Shown: positions 37,093-50,640, counted from the first letter of the stretch. The stretch: DNA of 64,000 nucleotides from Haliotis asinina (GCF_037392515.1 NC_090288.1:4519501-4583500); one strand, 5' to 3'. Notes: generated by a model not told the origin, from the sequence alone. Translations and numbers: made by a program.

Positions 37093-37205
37093 TGAAGATC
37101 CGGGTTAAAACTGGTCTTCAGTAACCCATGCTTGTCGTAAGAGGCGACTAACGGGATCGGATGGTGAGGGTAGTTGACTTGGTGGACACATGTCGGTTAC
37201 GTTAA
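37093..37205 (+). mobile_element. SINE-like fragment (CCCATGCTTGT family)
   Basis: A good match to the family head: GTGAAGATCCGGGTTAAAAC, GTCTTCAGTAACCCATGCTT, GTCGTAAGAGGCGACTAACG, GACTTGGTGGACACATGTC. Truncated at its 3' side. Confidence 0.65.
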
Positions 37206-37400
37206 GTATTCTTTCTGTGTTATGGATGGCTTTGGTAAGAACAATATAGTGCACGCGGGTAAGTGGAAGTTTATGGGTCACTGCATGATGTTTTAAGTCG
37301 TTGCATTGTATGTGGGATCACGTCCCTTCGTGATACATGACGACGAAGACAGGTCACTCTATTTTCGTATAAATCTCGCCTATTCCTCATGCATGAACTG

Positions 37401-37480
37401 GGACGGTGGGGTCGCCAGGCGGTTAAAGCGTTCGCTCGTCACGCCGAAGACCCGGGTTCCATTGCCCACACGTGAAACGG
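37401..37480 (+). mobile_element. tRNA-like SINE, 5' fragment
   Basis: GGACGGTGGGGTCGCC, GGTTAAAGCGTTCGCTCGTC and GACCCGGGTTCC mark the tRNA-like head; the body and tail are missing. Confidence 0.6.
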
Positions 37481-37749
37481 GGGCCTGGTAGCTGTATCAG
37501 AAAACTTGGCCTCGGTCTGGTGACATATGTGGCGTAGTAAACATTGATGTGGATACAATACACTCGTCATCTTTGATTCTGTGTCCAGCCCATTCCTGCC
37601 CTGAACAATAAAATATGTTATTATATATGACACCGTGGAGGGGGCATTCTGATACCTCTGTTCTGTTTGGATGTCTAGTCGATCTGTAACATTCTGACAA
37701 TTCTAAACGGTTTGAAACAGGATAATAGCCATACTTTCGTTGCACAAAC

Positions 37750-37975
37750 CTAATCTGGGTTATTGCTGGTCTTCAGCAACCCATGCCTCTCGCAACGGAC
37801 TAACGAGATCGGATGGTCTGGATCACTGACTTGGTTACATGTCACCGCATTCCATCTGCACAGATCGTTGCTCATGTTGGTGATCACTGAATTGTCTGCT
37901 CCAGACCCGATTGTTTACATATCGCCGACATATAGCTGGAATAGTGACTAGTCCGGCTCACTAACTCACTAGTTT
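37750..37975 (+). mobile_element. SINE-like element (CCCATGCTTGT family), nearly full length
   Basis: Head (CTTCAGCAACCCATGCCTCT), middle (GCTCATGTTGGTGATCACTG, AGACCCGATTGTTTACATAT) and tail (CATATAGCTGGAATAGTGAC, then a short CTCACTAACTCACT) are all recognisable; well diverged. Confidence 0.6.
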
Positions 37976-38600
37976 CGCAACAATAACAAACCTGATAGGA
38001 TATTCACAGGATCGGTTAAAGTATTATAGCAAAATGCAAGAAAAGTTTGCAATGTGACACCCACAATTCAAAATCTCACACAAGTGCTTGTGGACATTAT
38101 ATTAACCCATCACTCTTACAGTTTGCTTCGTCACACTGACACAGACAGCTGTCAAATTAGATTCCGTACCTTGTATATTTCATGCAGGTGTTCACCAGCA
38201 TTTTCAAGTGTTACAAGTTAAACCAATCAGAGCTCACTTCCGTTGCGCGTGTTTTTATTGCAAGCAGGAAGCAGAAGACAATTCAGATGCAAATTTTCAG
38301 CAATGTTGTCAGAATTTACGGCGTTTAGAGACTGAACACTTGCTAAAGACGTGTGAACTTTTTACGCGCCTCGAGAAACGTTCTGTTGGATTTTTCGGTC
38401 GCGTTTTTTAGCATGATTTCATACTCAGCATTAATCTTGTGCAGCTGTGGCAACCCTGGAAAAAACAGGTAAGTGCATACATATATTTGACAATATGTTC
38501 TTAAAATAAGCGATGAGGAAATTAATATTTTAGAAAACACTATGACATAAAATATTTATTTCTTCACTGATTTCGTTCAAATTTGAAATGTATGGTAATA

Positions 38601-38700
<100 letters not shown>

Positions 38701-39367
38701 CATTATACGATTGTAAAAAAAGTGATTCTAACCCCTGTGATAGAGCGGAAAATAGAATATTGAGAATACCATCTCTTGACAGCGAACCAGCCCATAAACT
38801 TAAACACTATGCCAGGTAACGTTCCGGCGGCATCATCTTTACACAGTAACTATGGTTACGACCCTAATACGCGAATAAGATACCCTACTTCAGTATTCGT
38901 CCCATGCAGTAAGGGTTAATTGATATCAAATTGAATTAAGGTCTGCTTACTTCTACCAGGGACAACCTACAACTGTTAGAGCCTCCCTTTACTTGTTGAC
39001 TGGAATAAAACTTAGTTCAGTTCCGCTAAAGCAACACTCCAGCTATAAACCTATAAATATTCGAATCTAAATCACACATTCCGTTGTTTGACCTCATGAG
39101 CATGAACACGCATCATTCGTTTCTGAGAGCCTGACCATCGATGTACGATCCCGGTAGTCGCATTTTACTAAGCATATACTGTTCAATACCTTGCTTATAT
39201 GGCGGTGCAGCAAATATACATGGTCCTGCACAATAGCTGGTGAATCATATAATGTATACTCTCTTCTCTGACGTTACCACTACGAGGAGCTGTTAATGTA
39301 CTTCAGTCATATCTTAGGAAGAACGGGTCTACTGGTTCACAGATAATTTCCTGGAGACCTGGCTAGC

Positions 39368-39472
39368 TATTCTCGAAACGTTCGTAGCCCTCCGAAGTCC
39401 GTAAGCCCATTCCTAACACATTGACTACGACCAAAGTTAAGAATTCTTAGGGCTACGAACGTTTCGAGAATA
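39368..39472. mobile_element. 105-bp hairpin, probable miniature DNA element
   Basis: The arms 39368-39391 and 39449-39472 are perfect 24-bp reverse complements (core CGAAACGTTCGTAGCCCT) around a 57-bp loop. A perfect arm of this length suggests either recent insertion or selection on the fold. No coding capacity. Confidence 0.65.
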
Positions 39473-39837
39473 AAGGCCCTGCTCTGGCCGAATCCCACTT
39501 TTTAAGATGTCGTCGTGCGGACGCCAGTCAAAGCATCACCACAGCCCTCAAACATCCGCCAACTTCGGATGATGTATGGCCAGCTGGAAATGCCTTCAAC
39601 GTTCATTCTCCTACCTTGTATAGTATTTCTGTATTTGAAAAAACGGTCGACTCTTGATTGCGCCCCACTAACCAAGGATTCGCGTACAGGGACTAAAGAG
39701 ATTCCAGGAACCGTGGAACTTCCATCCCGAGCAGCTTCTCATCAAACCACACTCAAAGACGCTATTTCAGCCAAAGATCGTACTGCTACACTCCCCTCGT
39801 ATGTCTCAGGAATTCAGAGGGATTCTTTTACTGCGTA

Positions 39838-39990
39838 TGGGGCGGTCAGGTAGCGCAATGGTTACAGCTCGTCAAACTGAAGATACGGGTTCGATCCCCA
39901 TCATGTTTACAATGTGCAAAGACCAGTAACGGAAACCCTGAACTTGCTGGAATGTTACTAAATTCCTCGTAAAGCCATACTGACTCGTAC
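39838..39990 (+). mobile_element. tRNA-like SINE, diverged
   Basis: GGTAGCGCAATGGTTACAGC and ACGGGTTCGATCCCCATCA (B-box like) followed by CTTGCTGGAATGTTACTAAA and CTCGTAAAGCCATACTGACT. The 3' tail is short. Confidence 0.65.
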
Positions 39991-40508
39991 AGAATACCAT
40001 AAGGTGAGAGGACAGGCCCCGCGAAGCGTATGCACCGGTTCATCACGTACTACTTTCTGTTTCTACAAAAGTGAAAGTATCAGAACCTCCCGACCTTCTG
40101 GTAGCACAGTCATAACGAGCTGGTAAAGACGTCACAGTTTTGCCTTTGACCCCTTACCAAGTATTTTTTTTTTTGATTCAGAAACATCATGGCCAAGTTC
40201 TGATGACAGTAATAATAACGTGAAACTACTTTTGTACTGTTGTTCTTTGATGCTTGCCTGTCATAAGGCCCTAAAACAAATATATTCCACATAGCGCATG
40301 CAAGTCTAAAATATAAATAGAAGGTTATAGAGCTCTTTTCATTGCATTTCATTTCTAGATATTCGCCCTTCTGCACCTGGAGACTCCTGGAATATTAATA
40401 GAACAGCATTATTTTCATTTCCCTCCTCTCACTGAATCCAGCATTGTGTTATGTTGAATTTTGTACCCACAAGAAGAGTAATCACAAACAAATACATTGC
40501 TGATTGGT

Positions 40509-40514
40509 TTTATT
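40509..40514 (-). promoter_or_regulatory. Candidate polyadenylation signal of copy B
   Basis: AATAAA on the minus strand, ~1.2 kb past the stop codon. The matching base string in copy A (near 24979) reads AGTAAA, so the two copies may end their transcripts differently. Confidence 0.3.
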
Positions 40515-41586
40515 GCTAATTGCCATGTTCAATATTCCTATAAAACAAATATTCTGAATATCACTCTACTCAATAGTTAGCAACAAACAGTTGCCCAATA
40601 CAAGAGGATAAAATATTTTACCCAACAAAGTCTCTTCTGAGCAAATACTCTACCCATATTGGCATAACGATCCATGTCACTTGACATGGATGTCAAAGAT
40701 GTCCCTTTAAAATTTCTGGGAGGATCTATGGTACAATGGGAAACGTAGGAAAGGGCAGAATATAATCAACAGACTTTCAGATTTTTGGCTATGACACATT
40801 TGTCTGAAATTGATTCAGAACATTAGGTGGAAAGAATATACCACTCAATGTACTGAAGGGATCATACTGAAGTAGCATCTGTAAAATGGCGTTTGTATGT
40901 CAGTATTATGACAGTGTGGTCACATTGCTGTTTTACCTGTGTTGGCACATTTGTTTATGAATATTACACTCACTGCAAGCAAATACACTTTCTCTCTGAA
41001 ATCTATGTAGAACCTAAAGTTCTTGCTATTCCTGATATCCCCCTAACCATATTTTGCTGGAATATTTCTAAAAGTGTTGTAAAATCAAACTCACTCACTC
41101 ACTCACTCACTCACTCACTCACTCACACACGCACTAAAAGCTAACCATAAATTTGTTATTTTCAGCTTTTTAATGTTGATATTTTAAGATGTCAGATACA
41201 TTCATGGGTTAACACATTGCAAAAATGTGCATCCAATATGCACAAATGTTACAAAATAGATACTGAAAACAAAATGTTTTATGTCACGAAGGATGCACAA
41301 AAATACGCATTGAGGTGAATTCTTGAGAAGATTTATAAAGTTCCTACAAGTAAAGAGACTTCACAGGGCCTCATGCTTCCTGTAAGGACCCTGACAAATA
41401 GTTACTGGGGGTCCAGTGGATCACAATGTGGGATGTCAAGATAAAATGTTGCACATAAGTTCAAGAATCACAAACCTTGAGAAAATGAATCAGCAAAGAA
41501 AAAGACAGAACTTGTGAATCTTGGAATCATGAAATCATGATTCATCATTCATGAACTTGAATTTGTATGCACAGCATCATGAAAGC

Positions 41587-41706
41587 CTACTGACATAACC
41601 TCTACTGACATAACCTCTACTGACATAACCTCTACTGACATAACCTCTACTGACATAACCTCTATTGACATAACCTCTATTGACATAACCTCTACTGACA
41701 TAACCT
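41587..41706. repeat. 15-bp tandem repeat, exactly 8 copies, in the 3' UTR of copy B
   Basis: Unit CTACTGACATAACCT with occasional CTATTGACATAACCT. It begins 32 bp downstream of the stop codon at 41738 on the minus strand. Copy A has nothing similar here. Confidence 0.95.
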
Positions 41707-41737
41707 CTCTCGAACATGTTTCAAAATAACACAGCAA

Positions 41738-44700
41738 TTATAAGCCTCCGATACAGACATATTTGATCTCCAGGTAGTCATCAATTCCATATTTGCTGCC
41801 CTCTCTGCCGAGCCCTGACTCCTTCACTCCACCAAATGGCGCCTCTATGGCGGAGATAAGTCCATCATTAACTCCACACAGGCCAACCTCCAACTTCTCT
41901 GCTACTCGCCATATCTGGCTCAGGTTTTGTGAGTAGAAATATCCTGTAAGACAATTCATGGTTCTATTATATACAGATATCAATTATTCATTTTTTGAAA
42001 ATCACAAATCTTTCCTACCTGGACTCATAAATACATGAAAAAGGAATAGATTAAATAATTGTCATTTTATGATACACTGATAAAATAACCATCTTCAATC
42101 AGACTGTCCAAAATGAGACTTTTCTGTCTGAATTTCCAAGACAAGTCTGTCACCACCTTGTTGCCATACCTGCCAAGCCAGAATTTGATGAGTTTGCTAT
42201 GGCAACTGCCTCCTCCTCTGTCTTGAACCTGTAAATCAATCAAAATGGTCTTAGTTCCCTTCATCATTTTTACTCAGGAACGAGTCCAAAGAATATTTCC
42301 TAGCTCTGTATTTCTTCATCTTCAGTGTTTATGCTTCATTAGAACAAGGTCAAGCGCTTCTTGTTCATATAACTTGACTTAAATGTGAAATGGCTAGAAT
42401 GTATGGCCTGTCTGTCAGCCATCGTGTTTGTTTCTGTGCCTAATGTGGGAAATTATATAGGACTTATTTTTCACAAGAACATTTATTTGATGTGTTCATA
42501 AAGGAAATACTTTAGTCTAGAGTTTTTTCTGTGAAATATATAAATAGTAAGGGCATTTGATAATCAGCGGTGTACATGAAAACATGATGCTTGTATTGTG
42601 GAGGGACTATATCCCTTCCTCATAAGATCTTGAGATATGTCAAACAAAAACATTACCTGAATTCAATTCACGTAACATGAATTTTGTAAACTAACTTGTT
42701 AACTATTTTCAGTGTGCTTCATATGTATGACTATAGGATTACACACAACTAAAATGTGGGAAAAGAATGCGAAATTCCATTCATATTATCTGGCCAAAAG
42801 GCATTAACTATAAAAAAAATCTATTTTTAGTTTAACTTCTGTTGAATAACTTATGTCAAAGATGCCGCACCATAACTGATATTACGTTACCCAGATGGCA
42901 CATACATATACTAATGTGAGAATGGTTAAGGCCCATGATGCAGATTACATCTGTGTTTCCAACATACTTGATAACTGCAGCCACAGGTCCAAATATTTCT
43001 TCTTTAGCACATCTCATTTCCACAGTGACATTGGAGAGTAGTGTTGGTTCGAAGAAGTTCTCTCCCTTGTCTGATCTCTTGCCTCCATATAGCAGCCCGG
43101 CGCCTAGTTTCTTGGCATCCTCCACGATGCTTTCTACCTGTCAACAAGTGGAACAAACAAGAGCCATCAAATCATCATCTCACAGTTACTTAAAGCCCAT
43201 ATTGTTTCCATGGAAATCGAGGAAAATCAGAAAGCTAAAATTCTACAAATACCAAAGGCACCACCTTGAGATCTGTTTCATATATCTTATATTGTAACAT
43301 TGATAGATTTTGAGCAGTTTTTGAGTTATGCTCCTGAAACAAAGAGCACATCTTCCTTTTGAGAAGAAGTCCAAATTGTTTCCATGGAAATCCAGTCACA
43401 AAAAAATGCCAAATCACTGCAAATAGCAGATGGCCCCAGTTTAGGTTTTGTTTGATACATCTAACAATTTTTGTTGGAAACTTTTATATGTTTTTTGAGT
43501 TATGCTCCGGCAATGAAATGATTATGGTGGGACAGGCAGACAAGGTGTTTACAATATCATTCCAATACAGTAGGCTAGGGCGATAAATAAACGAAATAAA
43601 AACAATATAATCATTGTGACTGAGTAAAGATCTACTGCTACTTTTACTTCCATCTAAACAATTCGTGTTAGAAACAAACAGAATCATATTTTAGCTGGAG
43701 ACCACATTACCTTGTCCACAGCTTTGCTGTTGATGAGAGGTCCCTGAGTTGTGCTGTCGTCAAAGCCATCCCCAACTCTAAGCTCTTGCTTCATGACTTC
43801 AGCGAGGCGTGCAACGTATCGCTCATACACTCCTTCCTGAACCAATATCTTGTTGGCGCACACACATGTCTGCAGAAAACAGGAAGCAGTGATCAATTGT
43901 GCTCTACACCTGATGAAAACTGAATGTTTGATTCATGCTTGTGTGAAGATCTGGTGCACTATAGCCAAGTTAATCAATTACACGTGTTGGCACACAGAAT
44001 TGCCCAAGTTGATATGACATTATGATGTGTTATTTTTGCAGATATGCAATTTTCATGACATCATTCAGAATTCACGGCTTGTCTAGTTGTACGAGTTTCA
44101 ACATTGTATTAGAGCCACTGGCATTACGGCTCAATGAAAACTAATAATATAAAAAAATATTTCAAAATAATCAGCATCTTGTCACAGTTGTCTGGGGATG
44201 AAATTAATATAATCATTGCATTATATGGTCCAAATGCAAATATTAAGAACTGCTTGTAGTAAGAGCTGACAAACACGATCAGCTGATCAAGCTCGCTGAC
44301 TTGGTTGATACATGTCTTCATATTGCTAATGCTGTTGATCATTGGATTGTGTGGTCTAGTCTCGATTATTGTCATATAGCTGTTATATTGCTGAGTGTGG
44401 TATAAACTCACACACACAAACCATATGACTGATGGTCTTAATGTTTATCACTGCACTGTATGGTCCAGACTCAAACATTTACAGACAGCTGTTGCATTTC
44501 TTTACAGGGTATTCAACAAACAAAACAGACATCACTTACCTGTCCACTACATCGAAACTTGCTGACCATTGTACCTTGGACGGCTGCCTCAATATCAGCA
44601 CTGTCGAACACAATGAACGGCGCATTACCACCCAGTTCCAGGGACACTTTCTTCACTGTCGAAGCTGATTGCTGTAGCAGAATCTGTAATGGGAGACAAC

Positions 44701-47700
44701 TCTTAGTGAAGATCTCAACCATGAACACCAACAGGTAAGAAAACAAGTCTCCAAATCAAATTTCTCGTGTAGTCAGAAATCAGTGAGGATTGTAAGTCAT
44801 TTCAGTATGATTCTACACCATGTTTGCAATATTCCAGCATAACAATTGAATGTTTGAGCAAGTTTTACGATGCTCTTAGCAATATTCCATCAATACCAGA
44901 AATGGGCTTCACACATTGTACTCATGTGGGGAATCGAGCCTGGGTCTTCAGCATGACATGTTTTAACCACTTGGCTAACCCACAGCCCCTTTTGAATGTT
45001 TGAACCTAAACTCAGCCAAGCAAGGTTTCACAACATATGACACAAACGTGGCTTGACAAATGACAGGTATCTGGCTTCATAGTCCGCTCACCTTCCCTGT
45101 GACCGTGGAGCCTGTGAACGAAATCTTCTTGATGATGGGGCTGGCGCACAGTGTGTTGCCAACAGAGGGAGCATTGTCCCGGGAACTGGTCACCACATTC
45201 AACACTCCGTCCGGGAGGCCTGCCTCCTTCGCCAGCTAGAAGGAGAGAGGCTACTGAATTATTGTCATGTGATTGGATAGTTTTGTTGCTGTAAAAACTT
45301 CATGTTTTGGCTAGTAGAGAAATATTTTCAAGTTGGATTCTCTAAACACAAAGCACAGGTTCTGTGGCAAAACGTTATAAGACTGCTGGCCCGATCACAG
45401 CAGCTAGGATCATTTTCAATAGGATTTACTTCAAGAAACAGTATTTTACTGCACCATTTCCATGGATGATATAAGAATCTTCTGTGTAATACTGCTGTTA
45501 AAGTTACTATTTATATCAACCATGAAAATATGAATGCTGTGAATTATCAAAATGAAAACATTAAACTTTCCTATCTAGGAAGTGAACTTATCTCTAAACA
45601 CATTAAACTACATAACTATGTTTGTAATTTGTGTGGAAGAGGGCCATGTAATTTGCCAGAATTTACAGGGGGCAATATCAGTCATGACAAGTGCTTGCAC
45701 TGATGTCCTCAAAGTAAGTTCAAACATTAATGAAAGGAACAAGTTGCTCAGAGTGGTCCTCTGTATTTTCGGTCTTCGTATCAATGATGACAAGAGCTTG
45801 CAATGATGTTCTCAAAGTAAACTCAGTTACAGATGGACAAAAAACATTGATGACAAGAGTTTGTACTCAAAGTAAATTCAAACATCAACGGAAGGAACAT
45901 TCTGCTTAGAGTGGTCATCTGTATTTTCCCTGGGTGACTGAAGCTTCCCTTGATACCAACTACTCACCTGACACATGGCAAGAGCTGAAAACGGGGTGTC
46001 TTCTGCTGGTTTCAAGACGACGGTGCAGCCAGCAGCAATGGCTGCACATGCCTTCCTTGTGATCATAGCACTGGGGAAATTCCACTGGAACACAAATATA
46101 TTCAATGTACAACTGCTGTGAGACTCTCTTATAATATAAAAACAATTTTTTGCAAACAATGCCGATACTAACGAAGCGTTCTTCTTCATTTTCATAGCAA
46201 TATTTTCACACTTTTTAGCCACCTGTGCTTATTTTGAGACATGAAAAATGTTACAGATGGTTGACTTGGTTGATTGTCAGTACACTGTTTCATCTTTCAT
46301 TAAATCATTTCACTTCAAAACGCCAACAAAAGATAAAATGTGAACATTATCATAACATATAGCATAGATCTGAAACGAAGCAGTATTGCCATACAATTTT
46401 GACGATCTTTTCATACATTCCAGAACATCTTCAGTTTTCAAGTATAATCCAGAAATTCGGAAAAATATTTTTACAGATTAGGCTGAAATATAAATCACCA
46501 GATTGAAAAAAGTTTAAGAAGCTGTTTTCTGATTGGTTCAGCTGTGCATCACTTCCATTTTCACTGAACAATCACTGGACAATCTTGGTGGCGTACACTG
46601 TCATACAATTCCCTTATGATTGACTTACAGGTGTGATCATGCCAGCCACACCAATGGGCTGTTTCAAGACCAGCATCCTCTTGCTGGCTGCTGTAGGTGG
46701 AATGACGTCACCATACACACGTCGAGCTTCCTCTGCATACCACTCAATAAACCCAGCAGCATAGTTAATCTCACCTATGGCCTCTTTCAGTGGTTTGCCC
46801 TGTAGGATATGAAATGTCAAGTGTATCTTGATACTTGCAGCATTAATGAAGATTACAGAATATCAGATCAAAACCTCACTTCACCTACCATCCTTACCTG
46901 TTAAAATTGCAGTCCATCCAGGGGCAGATCCAAAATTTAGAAAAAAGGCGACGCACATAAATCAGTAAGTCCAAAGGTTAGAGGGTATTTTTTTTCAAAA
47001 GAGAGAATGGGAGCCTGCCACTACCTCTGTGCATCACTTCTAAATGTTATTCCAAGACTTTAAATAATCCTAACATTCTTCCATCTAGAGGTGCAAGCAA
47101 ACACATTTAGTTAATTCACAGCAAGGCTAAATGGTTTCTCTTGCACATCAAGAACAGTATCTAATACACAACCTTACAAATAACACATGGCACTTCTACA
47201 GAGAGGCATAACCTCTGTGCAGTATGTCACAATATATAAGACTACATAAAAAGTACTGTAATGTTTCTCGGGCATCGGTGCATCATTTTTATTGGTACGC
47301 ATGACAATTTTTCATTGCCATTAAAAAAATCATTCTGACTTGGCTACATACGGATCATCCATTTGTCCACTAAAAGAATGAGAGTCTGTAACAAGTGGGA
47401 CTGAATCTACAACTCATCAACACATGCTAAACTTCCAAGCTGTGTTTCTGAGAGAAGAAAACATAAAAATGTGTCCCTCCCATGTCACTTCTTTTTCCAT
47501 CAAACATTTTAAAAAAAGTCCAAACGCCCTCGTCACTTTTGAAGAAAATGTGCCTGAGAAACATTGAATTGTTTTTTTTCTGCCAAACGTTACAGTCCTC
47601 ATATTAAGTAGTCTGCTCAAAAGAAGTAAAAGAACACCTGTTCTTTTACACAATAATGAATTTGCATTGCCATGAAATGATTAACATTGTCAAGCCAAAC

Positions 47701-50474
47701 ACACACTACTTAAAAGTTGTTCCAGAGCACCTTTTCTTTCATATGACATGTTAACTTTAGAAATCTTAAAGAACTGCATGATCTTTGAATCTTTCGAGAA
47801 GTATATGCTTGCCTTGATCACTTCACATCAGGAGCTCATACTGAACAAAAACATAATAATCCAGTGTTTACATATATGGCTGGTACAAGAAGAGAAAGGC
47901 CACAAACTATAGAATTTGTTTTCTCACATTTTCAGCTGTCAGAAGTTTTGCCAACTCCAGCTTGTTTTGATTGGTCAGATCAAACCACTTCCTCAGAATT
48001 AAGCTCCGTTCCTGTAAAAAAGATTTCTGAGTAAATTTTCAGACAGACTGAGTAAGTTATCAAAATGGGACTATTTCATTAACAGCCAGTATGCATATGT
48101 GTAAACTACTTAACATTATTCTTGTTAAAGGCTCAACAAATTAAAACCATACGCAGACATGAATAACTTCAGGGTATTTCTGCCTTATCATCTAGATATG
48201 GAGCCTACCTTTGCCGTGGTTTCCCTCCACCTGAGGAATGCAGCATTAGCTTTCTCTATGGCCTGCTGTGTGTCATCTGCGTTCATGTCAGGGACGGAAC
48301 CAATCGTCTTGCCTGTTGACGGGTTGGTGACTAGAGGGCAACAGATGGTGGAATATTAGAGAGCCATGGGTGATGCCTGTTTTCTTAACCCTTTCATGAC
48401 ACGCACTGACATAGATGAAGTGTGGACAAACCAAGAATAAGAGGACAAACACAAGCCCACAGTCACAGGACTGCATCGTGCCTTGACAAGGGATGCAACT
48501 TGCTATGTCAAACAGGAAATGTATCATTGAAGAGTTATGGAAAATCAATATTGTTGTTGTGCTTAGTATCGTGAATAACATCTAGTCGTTTCTAGTCCCA
48601 TTAAACACTCTGACCCTAGAAGTACCTGAATACCTATGTAAACATCAACTGGCTTTAAGGACTTGTTAGATACAAATGTTTGATAGTAACTTCATGAAAA
48701 CATGTATGACATGCATTCTTAATGCACAATTAGAACCAAAAGGAACAAGATGAATGTCGAATTCACATTCACATTAATCATCTGACAAAACTACCACATC
48801 ATAATATAGTCCAAAACATTTCCTAATTTCTTGACTAACTGATAGTTTATGGGTTAAAATGATTGCTACAACACCTTTTCCTTAACCCTGTAGTATTACA
48901 GCATTAATTCAAAAGAATAATCTTACTCTGGTATACCGAGCCAGACTTAGCTGTGACCCACTGCCCATTGACAAATGCCTTGTCAAAGAGGAAGCTGCTG
49001 GCGCTGCGGACGCCCGATGCTGCAGGTGGCACTGTATCCATGGCGATGTGAAATACACGGAGTTGGGAAAGTTTCAGTTGTCTTGACAATATCTGTACTG
49101 ATCGTGAACACATGCAACACACCTGAAAAATTTGAAAGCATTACTTTTCACCCACATTAAATTCTGCTGGCACTAAGAAAATCATACAGTATTTCTGATC
49201 CACCACAGCACATCTGCTTCAAATGGGATTGGGAGGGAGGCCCAAAGTAATATACAGATCTCATTTGTTTATCATGTGACATCCACAAGCAGACCTATGG
49301 TTCTGAAAAACCTAGAAACATAATCAGAGCGAACTGGGATTCAAACCTAGGAACATAGGTTTCTGACACACCCAATCCTGCACAGTGAACTGCATCGCCT
49401 CATGACACGGCTACCTATGACGTCTTTGTCATATATGTGGCTTATTCATGTGCATAGGTGACTTACTAATATCAGACTGTACCTGAAGTTGTCTAAGAAA
49501 CTTACTACTTCCATGAATCAAAGAGTATGGTCCTGACACAAGTTGAAAGATAATCAAACCCCCCAAAATCAAAGGAAAGGTTTGTCTTGTGATGGCTTAA
49601 AATTGCCTGTATATCAGAGAGCTGGTGTATATGCATGATCAGTCATCTCAAATTGAGCATATACATTATTTGAACAAAAATCTGAACATAAAATATAATG
49701 AATAGCTTATTCTCTATGGTAGGGGTACCGCCATTATGGTGCCACATATGCATTGAAGGGGTACTGCACTTGATGTCACAACTTCATCACCATTTCCACT
49801 GTAACTACTGGTTTCACTGAGCTCAGAAGTGTATATATGTGTTTCAAAAATCATTTCTGAAATGCATAAAGCACTGTAATCATATTATAATATGCCAATG
49901 TGGCTAAAATTACCATTCCAACATTAGGCAGCTGATACCATGCAGAGACTTAAAAATGGTCCCTAGAAACATGGTGCTCACTAGACAAGACTCAATAATT
50001 AAGAGTTTCATATTACATTAAGAATACAACTACATAGACTTCAAATTGAAATTGCAGGTCATTTTTTGAGACACGATGTTTCTGAATCATCTATCAAAAC
50101 TCTCACAAGACTCGCATCACACAGTATGACAGCACCTATCTGGATAAATGACTTCTCCCTGAGCTAAGGAGTGATGAGTAGATCTACCACACTATCTATT
50201 AAGACATTCACCAGCCAGACCAGCTGATCATGTCAGTGCATCCGATCTTGGCGATTCTCGCGTACCGTCTCTAATGCAGTTCGGAGTGTGACACACGAAT
50301 GTTACTTCACAAACCCTGCATCAATGTACCGTTGTTCGCTCGTGCGTTTGACTGATACTGAGACAGCACAGTCTCGTCAATCACTCACCGCCGCAGATGC
50401 ACTCGTGAGCTCACAAATGACACATAACCGCAGACTAGTGTCGGTCAACTTCTTGCTAAGATTGTACGTACCAT
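41738..50474 (-). CDS. ALDH5A1: Succinate-semialdehyde dehydrogenase, mitochondrial, copy B
   Basis: Same reaction and compartment as copy A. Coding exons: ATG at 50474-50472, then 49122-48927, 48330-48209, 48011-47928, 46799-46629, 46084-45968, 45235-45092, 44683-44540, 43869-43711, 43137-42968, 42228-42170, 41943-41738. Every exon has the same length as in copy A except exon 2, which is two codons shorter; total 524 aa. Seen: [24 protein letters not shown] (Glu295), FRCSGQTCVC (catalytic Cys329) and [14 protein letters not shown]. The Ser of GLIS (Ser487) matches human Ser498, and Arg323 and Arg202 match human R334 and R213, so the whole known substrate-carboxylate pocket is kept. The N-terminus [18 protein letters not shown] is basic (targeting peptide). 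EARRVYGD keeps Tyr as in human. This copy looks like the conserved enzyme; copy A lies 3' to it in the same orientation. Confidence 0.96.
43201..43530. repeat. Two-copy diverged tandem repeat (~176 bp) in an intron of copy B
   Basis: TTGTTTCCATGGAAATC recurs at ~43201 and ~43377, and TTTGAGTTATGCTCC recurs at ~43320 and ~43495, in the same order and at similar spacing. Strongly diverged; origin unknown. Confidence 0.6.
44275..44415 (+). mobile_element. SINE-like fragment (CCCATGCTTGT family), 5' truncated
   Basis: The middle and tail are recognisable: GCTCGCTGACTTGGTTGATA, GCTGTTGATCATTGGATTGT, CATATAGCTGTTATATTGCT. It lies in an intron of copy B and is not present in copy A. Confidence 0.6.
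44868..44992 (-). mobile_element. tRNA-like SINE, minus orientation
   Basis: Reads on plus as AGTTTTACGATGCTCTTAGC ... GTGGGGAATCGAGCCTGGGT ... TTTTAACCACTTGGCTAACC. In an intron of copy B, absent from copy A. Confidence 0.65.
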
Positions 50475-50640
50475 TCTGAATCCAACACCATACACACATA
50501 TCACGTTATCGTGTGACCCAGTGCCTCGCTGAGGGACCGTTCGTTGTTTTCGACTTAGTTTACAGTACACTACCGTTCGGATCATAAATAAGTACCACAT
50601 TCACGATCTCTGACGTTGCAAATTCATCTCCGCAAATTCA
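50472..50640 (-). promoter_or_regulatory. Promoter and first exon of dehydrogenase copy B
   Basis: Paralogous to 36193-36330. ATG abuts the GTACGT donor, and TATTTAT is at 50584-50590 on the minus strand. The upstream out-of-frame ATG is also kept. Similarity to copy A extends in both directions (50280-50640 versus 36000-36330). Confidence 0.55.

Larger units (their letters stand above)
40436..41737 (-). other. 3' flank/3' UTR of dehydrogenase copy B
   Basis: 40436-40760 is paralogous to the flank of copy A. A plus-strand tail of a SINE with nine ACTC repeats lies at ~41030-41127, and a 15-bp tandem repeat sits 32 bp past the stop codon. No other gene was seen. Confidence 0.55.

Noticed and set aside
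40326-40376. A short stretch encoding GEYLEMK on minus, resembling the SSADH C-terminus (DDYLEMK), as a relic of a third copy
   Set aside because: The match covers only about seven residues and ~15-20 bases, with no similarity on either side; chance is likely.
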